Assembly: GCF_032362555.1 (NCBI RefSeq)
Contig: NC_083507.1
Coordinates: 7,009,001 to 7,073,000, forward strand
Direction of reading: 5' to 3'
Origin: Amyelois transitella
Taxonomy: Eukaryota; Arthropoda; Insecta; Lepidoptera; Pyralidae
DNA length: 64,000 nucleotides
This document shows positions 1-13,205 of the stretch, one piece after another. The first letter of the stretch is position 1. Each line of letters opens with the position of its first letter. The notes below the pieces were generated by a model. The model did not search any database. It saw only the letters and a list, made by a program, of their open reading frames with translations, and was not told where the DNA came from. Made by a program: the position numbers and the translations under genes.

Positions 1-3000
1 CTTGGGAAGTTGTCCATTCCACTACTGAGGATACACAATGATGAAATGAAATGGTTCGCTCTGAAGGACCGCTCCAAAAAGTCCAACGCCAAGGGAAACT
101 GTCCAAGGATACTTCTACAAATGTCTATCGTTTGGAATCCTGTAAGTATATATTAAATTACTAGATAATTATTGTTAGATGTGATTATAATGTTATGAAG
201 TATTTATTTAATTTTCAAAACTTATCTATAAAGGAAAAAGCGGAGAACATGCAAAAATATTGGCCATTAAGATCATTTATTGCAATGAACTACTCTACTC
301 CTATAATATGCATGAAAATAACACACCTTCCTCTCGAATCGCTTTTGATCCGTTGTGCAGTTTTTCAGTTTGAAGCATATCTACTAGGTACTTAAGGAAT
401 TTTTTTTGTTTGACTATGTAATGATTACTTTTTCATACATTTCAGATAAAAGCTTCAGTACGAGTATTGAGTCCTAAAGAGACGAATTATGTGCAAAAAC
501 CGGCAAAATTCAACATACCACTTATATACAGCAATTTGAAGTTCATCCGAGATATATTCAATGCAGCTTACATGGGCAACGAACATTACAAGTAAGACGT
601 GTGATATATTTTGATTTTTAACATAACAAGTACTATCGTTAAAGGGGAACAAGATGTACTCTCAGTCTTTGCCCTCACCTCCGTTAAAGAAGTGTGATGT
701 TTTAATATAAATGTGTTTTTAGAATTTTACCTAAATGTTTATTTACCAGTCATATATAAGAACCTTTATTACACACTTCATTCGACTTGTGGAAATAATT
801 AGGTATACCTAAAGTTCTGCATGCAAATAAAATTTAATTTTTTCAGGCGGGTTTTCGAATGGGAAAACAGGGAGAGATCAGCTTTTGCCCTCATAGTTTG
901 GCTTATCTTCTGGTACTTCTTCAGAATTTGGATGGCTCCATTACTTATGCTTCTTCCTTTCTTGTATCACTGGGCAGGACAACGATATTATACAAGTAAG
1001 AATTTTTTTATAGAGTTAATAACTACCAAATTACTATCATATGTACCCCAACTAACCCTTTGCATCTTCTTTATTGGTCGGTTAATACCGGTTACATCTT
1101 ACCTCTTTGGAGAAGTGTTAGGGGAAGCTTTTCGTTTGACCATGATAATGGATTGGGCAAATCAGCTTTTTACACGAAGCGATGTCTGACGTCCGCAGCC
1201 TTTGAAGGGGAACAACACCCACACTGAATCATGGTAAAAGTTGCACTTCATGAATATAACTATTCTATTTAAAGCCTAGGAAAGAGTTAAGTAGTGCGGC
1301 AAACCCATGTAATATACCTATATAATGAGTAGTTTTCCATGATTTCAATTTATATTCTCTCTATGTAACGTTCTTCTTTCAGAAAACAATATGATAATTC
1401 CTTCTACTATATACCCGTTGGAAGATGACGTCTCTGACGAAGAATTAGAAATACAGAAGGTATGTATGTACCTATGTGTTTACATAAATTTTATTTTTAT
1501 CAAATATAAACTACTTACTAGCTTTTACCCTCGGCTTCGCCCGCGTGGCATCCTATGGAAACAGTTTTTTCTCCATATTAGAATGGGATTGGGATAATTG
1601 GATTAGCTACTCGTTATGAGAGTATAAAATAAGTTCAATGTTTTTCTAAAACGATGCCTCAATACTACTGACATATCGAAAGAATAAAATCATAAGAATT
1701 TTCAAAATTCCTTTCTTAGCAGACGTCTCCAAGTCATAATCTATCATCCTGCCAAATTGTATCTTCATCGATAGCGCCATCTATGTAAGAGAGCACAGGT
1801 TTTTTGTTAATCCCACGGGAACGATAGTTTTTTTCAGAATGAAAGGTTCCCTATGTCCTTCTCCATACTTTGAACTAAATACATGCGAAATTTCAAGAAG
1901 ATTGGGTGCGTAGATAACGCCTGAAAAGAAAACAAACATGCAAACTTACTTTCGCATTTATAATATTAGTATAGATATAGATACCTAAGCTTATTACTTA
2001 ATAAAATATATTAAATTGTGATGCAACAATGTAATCTAAGTATTGCCTTTTTACAGGATGATAAGTCAATAAAAATGCGATTGTATGGACTTCAAGATCT
2101 CACGTTTACTATTAAAAATAGCATCGATTACATAGTGTCTTTGATCGAACGGATAAACAAGTATGTATTTCTGTTTGTTTTTAGACTTAATAATTCTAAA
2201 ATAATACTAAAATTAAGAGTTATTTTACACAAAAAAGAAAATTATCACTCATTTAATAGATATGCATTTTATTAAGCACGAATGATTAAGTTGTCAAGGA
2301 TAACTTATGTCCTCTCTTTCAAAACACATTGGAACTACAGTTATTAATTAAAAATTTATAACTTTTTAATCACTTTTTTCAGTTTAACCAACTTCACTGT
2401 ACCGTACCTAAGTTACTTGGTGATAACTGCTCTGCTGGTGGCATCGTTTGCACTCTATTTTATTCCTGTGAATTATTTTTTCATGGCTTTAGGTATGTAC
2501 CACACTACAGATTATTAAAAAATACATTTTCTTACGCTCTTTCATGTCCTATGAGCAAAAGCCTTTCCTCTTTCCTTTAAGACATAAATTTTTCTATCCA
2601 TTTCCCTGAGAAATCCTTAAAGGCCATACCTTCCATCCTGCCAAATATAATTATTTATTTAATATTTAAACATGTTATACTGTGACCTGTGACCTGTGTT
2701 AATTTTATACTGAAATCATCAAATGCATGTTTCAGGTATTTATAAATTCACGCGCAAGTTTCTGAACCCCAAAAGAGTTCCGAACAATGACCTACTGGAC
2801 TTTATATCCCGGGTTCCTGACAATGAGATGCTGGTAAGTAGAACTAAGTACATCGGTCTCTATCTTTAATAGTAATCTTGTACAGAGAAAACATCAACAA
2901 ATGACTGATTGACTTATCGATGTTCCTGACGATTTAATAAAATCGACCCAGATTCATTAATTACCTACAAAGGCCAATTCTTGGCGATTCTAATAATTTT

Positions 3001-3521
3001 AGTGCTCTATCTAGCAAATTTTCTAAACACTTTCGCCATAATAAACCATAGATTATTTAATACGATTTCAACATAGTGACCATCGATTGCATGCCTAGTG
3101 ATTAAAAAGAGATTTGCCATACCTATAGATTATGCTTAAGTAACCGGGATTCCGTTCTGGGCTTAGCTGCTAGATCTGCAACTAAAAGTTTTGTTAAACA
3201 ATCTACATATATATGTTTGGCATTATTCTATTATCATCAACTAATTAGTTGATGGTGGTGACAACAACGCAAAATATGTATTAGTTTCTGTTTACATGTA
3301 TTTCCATTTGGGTTTTTCTGCGCTAAGCCGCGGTAGTTAGCATGCAGGCTTTTTATGACATAGATTAAAACTATCCAGTAGGTTTTAAAATTAACGTAAT
3401 TTTACAGAAACAGTGGCGGGAGTTGAAAGTTCCAGAACCAAACTTAAGCAGAGCTGGTTCCACAAAAACGAGAGAAATGAATGAAGACTTGAGTTCTAAC
3501 GCTCTACAATTCCAACTCTGA
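1..3521 (+). CDS. Mctp: MCTP-like protein (multiple C2 and transmembrane domains), 3' part
   Basis: C-terminal 312 residues of a gene that starts left of the window. Exons 1-141, 446-591, 847-995, 1383-1459, 2057-2160, 2383-2492, 2736-2833 and 3408-3521 (stop TGA) join in one frame with GT-AG introns of phases 0,2,1,0,2,1,0. The first exon is the end of the last C2 domain (LGKLSIPLLRI, then AKGNCPRILL and WNP). Next come a linker, a hydrophobic hairpin (IVWLIFWYFF / APLLMLLPFLYHW), an acidic loop (LEDDVSDEEL), a second membrane segment (YLSYLVITALLVASFALYF) and the conserved tail GIYKFTRKF ... NNDLLDFISRVPDNEML, ending in a short polar tail. This is the MCTP C-terminal membrane domain. The family sits in the ER with C2 domains in the cytosol, acting at membrane contacts and in synaptic vesicle release; this role is taken from the family. 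A divergent paralog lies tail to tail at 5476-13205. Confidence 0.9.
1518..1975 (+). repeat. Dispersed CTAGCTTTTxCCCGCG-type element (family C) in MCTP intron
   Basis: The stretch opens with ACTAGCTTTTACCCTCGG followed by TTCGCCCGCGTGG, and ends in TTCGCATTTATAATATTAGT, a layout repeated in many copies in this window (for example 18905-19185, 29908-30090, 59130-59500). It lies wholly inside the intron between coding exons 1383-1459 and 2057-2160. The family is probably a short non-autonomous retroelement or LINE 3' end; I cannot name it with certainty. Confidence 0.6.
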
Positions 3522-5475
3522 TGACTGAATTCTATTATAAATGTAATTATTATTGTTAATTTATTTTTGGATCCATATATAGCTTTACCATAAAGGTAAT
3601 TCAAGAACTATATTTTATACGTATTGTAAAAATTGTAATACTCACGAAGCTGTACTTTTCATTTCATATATATGATTTAATTAAAGTGGATTTTGGGTTG
3701 TTTGTAATCTCAAACATTGTTTTATAAGAAGTAAAAGTAATATATTATGAAATAAAATATCATCATATAGAGATAAAGTACCTATATGCCAAACTCATGT
3801 AAAATGGTGTACTAAAAATTTACAACTATTTGATTACGTATCTTTTTATTTATATTTTAATTAATCTGAAAAAAAAAACATTGAGATACTGATTTTGACT
3901 ATATACTTGATAAGTACGTATATTATAAAATAATGAAAAATTTCTATTGCGGTGCCATAATTTTAATTTGTTATTACAATAGTCATCGCTTAGCACTGAT
4001 ATTTATTTTGTTAGGTAAAAATAAATATACTTAATGCAGTAAGCTCCTTTTTGTATCTACGTTGTAGGTTAATCTGTATATTATTTCTCATACATTCAAA
4101 AGTAATAATTCAATTCAATAAAAATAATTAAAATATTAATCTAATACTTAGCTTCTTTATAAAGGAATGGATCTGCTTCACTAGTACTCGTACTTACGTG
4201 TACTTATTTCAGTGTCAAAATTTCTTTGTTCCTATTCAATAGTAGAGAGTAGAATATATAACTGTACAATATATAGATAGGTACCTTCCTACATCTGTGA
4301 TTTTTTGTAGTGAGAGTATGTGTTAAATGAAAGATGGATTCCCTTGCAATCGGAAATTTCATTTGTAAACACTGGTTTATTCTTATAAGCTGCATTGAAT
4401 AAATATAAGTACATATAAACAAATATATTGAACGTAGATATGGAAAACAAAAATGAGATTCAAATAAGTATTCAATGTAGTTTAGTCAAGTAACTAAAAT
4501 AAAAAGTGAATTCGACTGGTTTAGGAATAAGTATGTTCTTATATATATCTGCTAGAACTTAGGATATCTATTTGAGTAGGCAATTCACACAACATTTGTT
4601 TAACCGTTATTACGCCTTAGCCGTTGAGAAGAACACTACACTGGTTTGTGTCGCATGCTCTTATGGTATAATTTGTACAATGAATTAACTTTTTTGTTTG
4701 TCTAGTAAAGTGACGTAGGTTCTTATCCATTAACACTAATTTACATTCGTACATGTTAGATGTAAAGTTCCTGGCTTCAAATGGTTGTGATTTAATGGTA
4801 AGAAAATAAAAAGAATTTGAATAGTTTCGTATAAATTTTATTTTCCCCGTTGAAATTCTAACGAATACATATTTTTCATCTAAATATTAGATACATAAAT
4901 AGAACGTTAGTTACTTACAAGGTCATTTATTATTGCCTAGCGATAACTTAATCTAAGACTATAAACTAGGTACTTAGTTTAAGAGTTAATTTACCTCAAC
5001 TAACAGGACGCAGTAGTGTCTTTGGTAAAGATTTTTATTGCGTCAACGACGTGTCTTTGGTCTGAATCATAAAAAAGTAGTAATGTTGTTGAATCTCCGA
5101 AACTTTCAACTATACCCACCTAATCTAACGGTAGACCCTGATTTAAATAAAGCAGCTAAAATTTCATCTACTGAAGTCCATCTACGGAAATCCTGAAGGA
5201 ATAAAAGAATATAATTTACACCATACAACTAAAGGTAAGTAAGAGATCACTGAATCCTCCCTGTTCATTGGAATCCTTGAACTCTATGGCATTAAATCCC
5301 AGTACAAATATAGGAACTATTGGTATAGCTGCTAAGGTATAAAACTCTAATAGGCGTTCTAAAGTGTCTTACAAATAGCCAAAATGCTTTTTTACTAACT
5401 AATGTGGCCAAAGCTTGAAACTGGGAGTAAATACTCCCAGTTTCACATATCGTCTTAAATAATATTTGGCATCTA
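3522..5475. other. Intergenic / 3' UTR space between two convergent MCTP genes
   Basis: About 2 kb of AT-rich sequence between the stop codons of the convergent paralogs. Candidate poly(A) signals are AATAAA at 3751-3756 for the plus-strand gene and the complement TTTATT at 5034-5039 for the minus-strand gene. I see no further coding sequence. Confidence 0.5.
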
Positions 5476-8400
5476 TTATGACGCGCTAAACGACCTAAAC
5501 ACCGGCATCTTCGTTTTTGAATTTTGATTTTGCATTGGCTCCGGAACACTCAGCTCTTTCCAGTCTCTCTGGAATTTGAAAAAATATTGTCATCATTTGC
5601 AAGGTCTGTGTCCAACAACAGTGAAAACATGAGTTAGACAACAGTAACAGTGTGAGGTGACAACATTAAACAAAATTTTTCAAATAAACATTAAAAAAAT
5701 GATTGTTTTTTATTAAAAAAAATTTTCATGAAACTTTGAAGTAGTTAATATAATTAAGACTTAAAATATACAGAGATTTAAGGCAGACGAAGCCGCGGGT
5801 ATAAATATAAACTAAAATTATTTACCAAAATGTCGTTGTCCGGTATTCTTGAAATGAAGTCTAGCAAATCGTTGTTTAGTTTCCTTCCTGGGTCTAAATA
5901 TTTTCTAGTAAATTTGTATATTCCTGTAACAAAAAAAAATTGGTAAGTAGGCGTGCTATAAAATAATTTATTACAAATTAATTGAAGGCTTTCTTTTTAG
6001 TAATTTTTACGTACAGCTATAGGAACTCTGTATAATTACAGGGCGGTTTTGTTATAAAATAAAGTAAGTAACAAAGATTTACATCATGTTCTTGTTTCAC
6101 AATTTTTTTTTTTTTTCATTGACTTAATTAACCGCTTACCAAAAGCCATCATCATGTAGTTGAACGGTATACAATACAATGCCATTGACGAAATCAACAA
6201 AAACAGCATAGCTAAATAACTCAGAAACGGAACCTTAAAAGTCACCAAACTGAAAGAAAAGAAATTTTAAATTATTTACATACAGTAAACCAGGTACTTT
6301 TACTTACATAAAAAGGTGCAAGTGCAGGTGGTTATAAGGATATAAAAGTTATTGTCTCTTTTACTTTTAGACTTAGGTGTTGCAAAAATATTGTAAAATA
6401 ACACAGGTTATACTAACTTGTACATTCTTTCGGCTAAGCTGACCATATATTCCACTCCACTCGTTATTTTTAACGTCATTTCAGGAAGTCCTTGAATTTT
6501 TCCAAGTGTTATTGCTTTATTATCATCCTAAAATGAAAAATAAATTGTTTGTTTAACAAAAAACTATATTTATAAAATACGATGCACTTAAGAAAATGTG
6601 TCACAATGCTTTTTCAATGAGCTTTGGAGTGAAATTACAAAATGTATAATTATAACGTTATTTAGACAAGTAATTTTTAAAATTGACGTTTTTGAAATGA
6701 CCTTAGGTACTCCATACCTTTTCAACATCACTAATGTCTGTCTTATCATCAACTGGTTTGTATACATGTCTGAAAGATTTTTCAGCTGAAAACAAAATAT
6801 CACTCTTTTTAATTATTTCACGTACATATGCGTTTATATAATAAGTATTATATAAATCTTATGGAAATCTGGTAACAACCATTATATTTTTGTGTTATCA
6901 ATGAATATTGCCCTACTGAAGAAAAAAGACAAAATAAAGCAATAAAGTTGTTCCAACTCATTGTTGCAAACCTTTTCTTGAAACGGGATAAAATCGCATA
7001 GATTTTCATGCTTTAGGTAAGCTAAGTTAAATTATACGTAGGTAATTTCAATATTTTGTTTCATATATCAATCTATAGTTTCAATGATCATAAAAGAAAC
7101 TCGTACCGAAAGATAATGTTACCTAACAGTTGGAACAAAGTATATAATGATTTTCATTACCCTTTCACTTATAAGCACAAATCAAACCAAAATTTTAGCG
7201 TAAATCGTAGCTTTCTGATTTAAGAAGCCCTGAACATATTCATTTTAATATTAATCCTACCTGTTCCTAAGAGAAAAATATATAGATAATATTTTATCAT
7301 CAATTAAATAAAAAAACGGTTTTCATATCATCCAACATCTGAACCGGATAGGATAATACGCACCCGAGTTGCTAATCACAGATTAGGTATATCGCGATAT
7401 GGTCAGTGCAATAGCGGAACTTGTGATTCTCAGAATGTGTATAACTGTATCATACAATAAGTATCATAACGTATATAACACTTATTTCATGTCTAATGGT
7501 ATCTGGTACAAGCAAATCACTTCTTCTTACAAATCATATTTCATTTAGTTTTCTACAACGTAATGCTGCACTTTCTTGTGTATGTGATTAAGTTGTTCTT
7601 CTTAGAACAATACAGTAAAAATATATAAGATTCAAAAATTTAAGAGTAACAAAAGAAAAGTACTGACTTTGATTTCGTCGATAAGCCCAATGATAGAGAA
7701 AAGGCAGTAGACACACTAGCGGCATGCCCCAAAGTGTAATGTTGTACCAGAAAAATAGCCATCCCAGTAAAGCCACGAAAGATAACTCCTGGTTATCCCA
7801 TTCAAACAAACGTCTGAAAAGAAATAAAAAATTCTTGGTATTTGCAAAATACCTAATCAATGCACTCCTGTGAAGATGCGAAATCCTGTGAAAAAACTCC
7901 ACATTCAAAAGAAAATACGTAGCTTTTTCCGACGATAACCAGCAATTTATGTTTTTCTAAATAAGTATCTCACAAACAGTTAAGTAACTATAGTTCATTC
8001 TATCAATTGTTAATTTTAAATATGGATTTCTTTTGATTGTGTGTTGCTACTTGCGAAAGATCTATTCACGATCTTTGATCTTAGAGTTTTGTAAATAGCA
8101 CCACAAGTGAAGAAAAACATTCATAAATCGACTGTTTTGAAATTATTACACACTTATAGGTAATCTACGAGCCTACGTGTTTTATCATAAAATATAACAT
8201 GTAGTTTCTTGAAACTAGCAATTGCATCCGCTCGTAGCGCCTCTACGAAGCTCGTAGCAATGATCAATCAATTTTTAATATTTGTTCACTACTAAGTCCT
8301 AAATCCATATTCTTTTGTGGTGTTATGTACGTTTGTAAAGAAAATTATCAGCTCTCCCCATCCGTTGTTTTATGCAAACTATGCGATAAAACAACGGATA

Positions 8401-11400
8401 GGGTTACAATAGTTGGTAACACTTATTACTTACTTAAAGTTTTCGTTCGTATCGTAAAGAACCTGAAATGTATCTCTTATGAACTCCATGTTACTGTGTA
8501 CTAATCCCAAGTCAAATTTTGGTGGCTTTTTAAGATATTTCACTTCTTTGGGTTGGAACAGACGAACTGTCGCTTTTACCTGCAAGGAAAGAATAAAATA
8601 GTATGTTTGTTTTTTTTGTTTTTGATACAATTTAATTAATTTATCGGACTAGGTAATTCTAGATTTTTTCGTTGTCTTCTTCTAAGTATTTAATGTAGGT
8701 GTTGAATATAGTACCTTCGCGAGTTCCTCTTCTTTGTTTTAAAGATACTATCGATTAATAAGTTTATTATGCTATTATTTTGAGTGTCTAGAGTAAAACT
8801 GTAGTATTCCCGTGGGTACGTCCGCGTGCTGTTATTAAAATGTAAAATTATCCCATTTATTTCCGTTTCTGTTGCAATGACGGGAAATCCTAAATGGAGC
8901 CTCAAGTGTCAAATTTCTAACCTACTTATATACTAGACCCGAGGTTAGCGCTGCGTTGATATAGGTCTCAATCATTTCCAATATCGCCAGGACTTAAATG
9001 TATGTATACTAATACGTATCAAAAATAAGCTTAATAAATTCTTTCTTGAATCTTGATTTGGTTATGAAGTTAATTTAGAATAAACATGTTTATATATTTA
9101 ATTCATTTATATATTTGTATTGTATGTATCTATATAATTGTTAAGTCTTAAACATCATACTCGTAAAAGAACTGTTGTTCACCCTTGCCTCAATTTTTGT
9201 ATATGATCCTATTATTGTCAGGTTAGCTGGAAGAGATCCCACTTAAGCCCGCCTTTGTACTTTACTGTTTTTATTTGGAATGTACTCCTTTAGTGAACAA
9301 TGAAGTATTTACTTACTTACTTATGTGAAAAAAAGGCTATCCCAGTTATGAAAAAAACCGTCAGTAAAGCAACTACCATTTGCTCAAAAATATAAAATGT
9401 TTGAAATGTTGTATAGTCCCAAATCCTTACAAAAACTATTCGTGCAATAAATAGCACTAGTAAACATAGTTATCCGAAGCAAATAGACACAACACGAGTG
9501 TTTATCAAATAGATTTATCGAATAACACATGTATCTAGTTATAACATATGTATATACATAGGTATATAGTTTTGATTGCACTGGTCAAAGATCGACATGC
9601 ACGTTTTGTTGTAGTTAATGTGCTATATAGTATTGTAAACAATATGTCTTTCAATTTTATCTTTCTATTTACTACAGTTTATGACCAATCAAGTGGCCTT
9701 CATGATACAAAAATATCAGATCCTTATTTTAAGTAACTATGAAGGTTCCTCCTTTATCTTTTATCAAATCTATTCTTCAAGGTAATCAATAAAATTAAAA
9801 TTTAATTAATAAATCCTAATTAAAATTAGAAATAGTAACAAGAATTTAATCCTGGCTTTTGTCTTTGCCCTGCCCTTGCCCTGGTACGAAGTGTCGGTGC
9901 CCATCCGCCGTGCCGCATGTCATGTTAGGGCAGCGTCGTCTACACAAGTTCAGTTACCAGTTACCAGTCTCTAGCTGGCTGGCATTGTCTCCTAAATTAT
10001 TCATAGGTAACCGTGCTCGAATATATTTTTAGCAAGTTGCAATGAAAAGAAAAAGGCCTGTGTATCGAAGACAAACGACTGGCTTTTGTCTTTGATATAA
10101 GTATAACAAACAGTAGGGATCAAAAGGCAAATGGAAAGATTATTGTTAGGAGTAGCACTGAGTGAGTTTATGAGACTTATTTTAAAATTGATACATTTGC
10201 GCACATACCGGATTCCAAAATATGGACATATCCAACAAAACTCTTGGGCAGTTTCCTTTGGCACTGTGTCGTTTTGTCCTGTCCTTCAAAGCATACCATT
10301 GTAATGTTCTGTTTGAAATCCTTAACAACGGTATGGACACCCTTCCTAAAGATTCGTTTCGAATTTGGTTAAGAGAGCTGTCGTACACTTTAAGGTCTAA
10401 AGTGGATGAGATGTCGTATATATCACTGAAAAAAAAGTTCCAAAATTATGTTCGACTGATGTGTGAAAAACAAATAAGGTAGATATTTAACGGCTTTCGA
10501 TATTTGGATTATTTTGGAAGAAATTCATAATAAACTTAGATAAATAGACACAAATATGTAGCTAATTGGTATAGATCATCTGGATAAGTGAGAGAGTTGT
10601 ATATATTATTAAAAAGAAGAAAGTTATTACTTACTTTAATTTTAAACGTTTTAAGTAAACCAAAAAACATAAAGTTAAATACTAACAAGACATAACTTTT
10701 CTCCCACGATGGATCCCCACTAGTCCTGGCACTATGAGTTTGAACTCTTTGGTTGTCCACTTCCAGGGTGCAGTATGCGTTGGGCTTGCCGGGTAAACCT
10801 TTGGCACACGTTACCTTCACGTGAAGTTGCCCTATTATATTCCAGTCAGAGCCCAGATTGCGTAATGTCTGAAAGTAAATTAAACATAGCATAGTCTGGT
10901 ACTAAACAAGAAACCGAAACGACCACTTGTAAGGTCGTAGCAGTTGTAGCACTTTCCGTTGCAGTGACGTAGCCGTTTGAAATTCTTTAATTGATAATTA
11001 ATATTTTGTTTGAAGATTTGAATTATATTCATAGAATAATAATGAATGTTAATGTTGGCTCTATTTACCATGTAAGGGATATAGACGTAATTATATGTAT
11101 GTCTATTTAAGAAATCATAAGCTATGCTTTGACTTTAGGATTGAAATTTAGCTGAAAACTGACTATAGTCCAGAAAGTTAAAAGTAAATGATTAAACCGT
11201 CAGTTAAACCTTGTATTCTTTAATAAAGACCTCGTATATCTTTGAATTTTGTTTTTTTTTTTAATAAACTCTTTAGCAACTTACGTATTTCTTTTCTTTC
11301 ACATGATCACTTTCTTCGACGCTGCTGTAGGAAGTTATCACGTTGTTGTGTATATTGCACATGGTAATAGACAAGTGTACAGACCCATAGCCGTCGTCGA

Positions 11401-13205
11401 GTTGCTGCCATATTTCATGGGTGCGGTCTTTAGACAGGCCAGACAGATCTAAAACACAGCTAAAGAAAGATTCAATTACAATGTTATAAAAGTTTTATGT
11501 TTATTTTTCTTAATTCATACTTTGAACATTTACAAGTTGCTCTTTTAAATCTAAAATTAACTAAAAATTTCTTACATACATTTTCAGATCACTACCTAAC
11601 GTTCTTCCATTATCACTACGTACGTTCTGCAATTACTTATTAAATATTAACTCCTTGGGAAACGCAGGAAACCGAACTTACCTTCCCATAAAATTTTTCT
11701 GCCTTCCTTTGTCCCACAACGACATCCTAAGTAAATGATCTTTACTTAGTCGAATCTCAAACTTTTCCTTCCATTCAGGCAGTTTGATATTTGTAGCCAT
11801 TTTAGATTTGAAAGTCCTGGAGCCAAGACTGAAAACGTAAATAATGTTCTATCACGCATTCGCATGTTCTTGTCAAAACTATCTACATTGAAATCAGTAA
11901 AAAGCTTAAAAACAGACAGTGGTTTAAAAAATTAAGTGTAGGTGGACAGGACAATGTGATTTTAGGAAATGTACTTTACCGCATTTTGCAGAAAAGACCA
12001 TGAGTAGTGCCATCGTCCGGAGGGCTGGGTAGGCCCTTGGCCTCTACGAGAACAATTGTTACGATTGTGTCTTTTATATCTTTCTTTTTTAATTTTTCAA
12101 CCTGAAATATAAATTTAAATTAAAAAATAACAATAAAAATACGGTCAAGAACGAGTCGGACTGGAGTTTCGTACCATTATCACGTTTGTTACTTAAATAT
12201 TTTCTTTTATATTCACGTTCCACCTGTTTATTTAAATACCCCTTAGCATTTACTTGTTATTTAATTCTTTATTTTGAAAGATAATACAAGTAATCCAAGT
12301 ATCGTGTGAAAATTTTAAGCATCCATCTATTACAGTTTTTGATAATACGAACCAAAATCGAGAAAAAAATACGAATAAAACACGATTATTGTACAGGGGC
12401 GTCCATTATTTTTTTTTAATATAGGTATATATTTTTTTAATTTTTACTATTTGTTGTTATATCAGCAACGGAAATACATAATTTTAGCTTTCAGGCTATC
12501 ACGGTGTATGAGATTACAGCTTACAGATTACAGAGATTACAGACAGACAGCGGAGGTTTAGTAAAAGGGTCCCGTTTTTACCATTTAGGTACGGTACCTT
12601 AAAAAAGACTTAATAAGTGCTCAACATAATATTTGTCATATAAATCCAATAAATTAATTCGTAGCTGTTAAAAATGGAATTAATATTCACAAACAGCGTG
12701 TAGGTACTCTTACCGCATAGCTTACATCCGTGCTTACAGTTCCATTAGACTGGGTGTCGAGATTTTCCACTGATGGTATTGCTTCTAATATAGAAACGCT
12801 GTTTTTCTTGCTATGACGGAGAGATCGCGATCGCCATCTGATTAATGACAAACCACGAGATCTCAGTCATTTTCGAAGAACATATCCAAAAATATAATCT
12901 AATGCAACAATTAATGCAAATGTAACTTTAGTAAGAGTTAAAAACACTCATCATATTAAATTAATACCTACTTAGTTATCTAAGTCGTAAAGTACCTAAA
13001 AATTATATTATGTGATCATATACCAAGTAAAAAATTATATAACTATCGGTTCCAAAATAATGCTAAATTGTATCTCAAAGTTAGGTACTTACAGGTTTGA
13101 AAGCCTATTTTTATTCCGTTGAATTACAGGACTTCCACCACTACTGTCAGTAGAATCCACAGAGTAGCGAGATGGAACATCAATTTTATTATTTTCACTC
13201 TCCAT
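5476..13205 (-). CDS. Mctp: MCTP-like paralog with two degenerate C2 domains, complete
   Basis: Complete 616-residue model on the minus strand in 14 exons: 13205-13093 (start), 12837-12714, 12101-11980, 11828-11682, 11459-11285, 10868-10687, 10425-10209, 8579-8434, 7813-7668, 6785-6718, 6527-6418, 6249-6140, 5923-5826 and 5568-5476 (stop TAA). The start is the first ATG in frame with the C2 region. Residues 1-80 are polar (MESENNKIDVPSRYS). Residues about 92-215 form one C2 fold (VTIVLVEAKGLP to YGSVHLSITM). Residues about 237-350 form a second (QLHVKVTCAKGLPG to VSIPLLRIS). A membrane hairpin lies near 420-448 and a second membrane segment near 520-550, then GIYKFTRKYLDPGR and a short tail. 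Vertebrate MCTPs have three C2 domains; here the first is absent, and several Asp ligands of the calcium loops are missing (loop 1 has THGLF where SDPY is usual; one loop-3 reads WDKGRQKNFMG, the other VYDSS). It is probably a membrane-anchored, Ca2+-independent family member; this function is inferred. Confidence 0.88.
9222..9325 (+). repeat. 3' end of a non-LTR retrotransposon
   Basis: A block with TAGCTGGAAGAGATCCC, AAGCCCGCCTTTGTAC and a tail ending in a TTACTTACTTACTTA simple repeat resembles the 3' ends of LINE copies common in lepidopteran genomes. It lies in the intron between minus-strand MCTP exons 10425-10209 and 8579-8434. Assignment is by general resemblance. Confidence 0.45.

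Noticed and set aside
821..1189. 122-codon frame as a stand-alone membrane protein
   Set aside because: It is MCTP exon 847-995 plus intron read-through past the donor at 996.
10536..10892. MCTP exon 6 extended through the frame to the end of the open stretch
   Set aside because: The donor GTTAGT at 10686-10681 joins to the next exon to give SYVFDIYDISSTLDL, matching the C2 pattern; the extension does not.
11285..11448. Shorter version of MCTP exon 5 using the acceptor at GTGTTTTAG
   Set aside because: It breaks the frame to the previous exon; the acceptor CTTTAG eleven bases upstream gives GSCVLDLSGLS, as the C2 fold requires.
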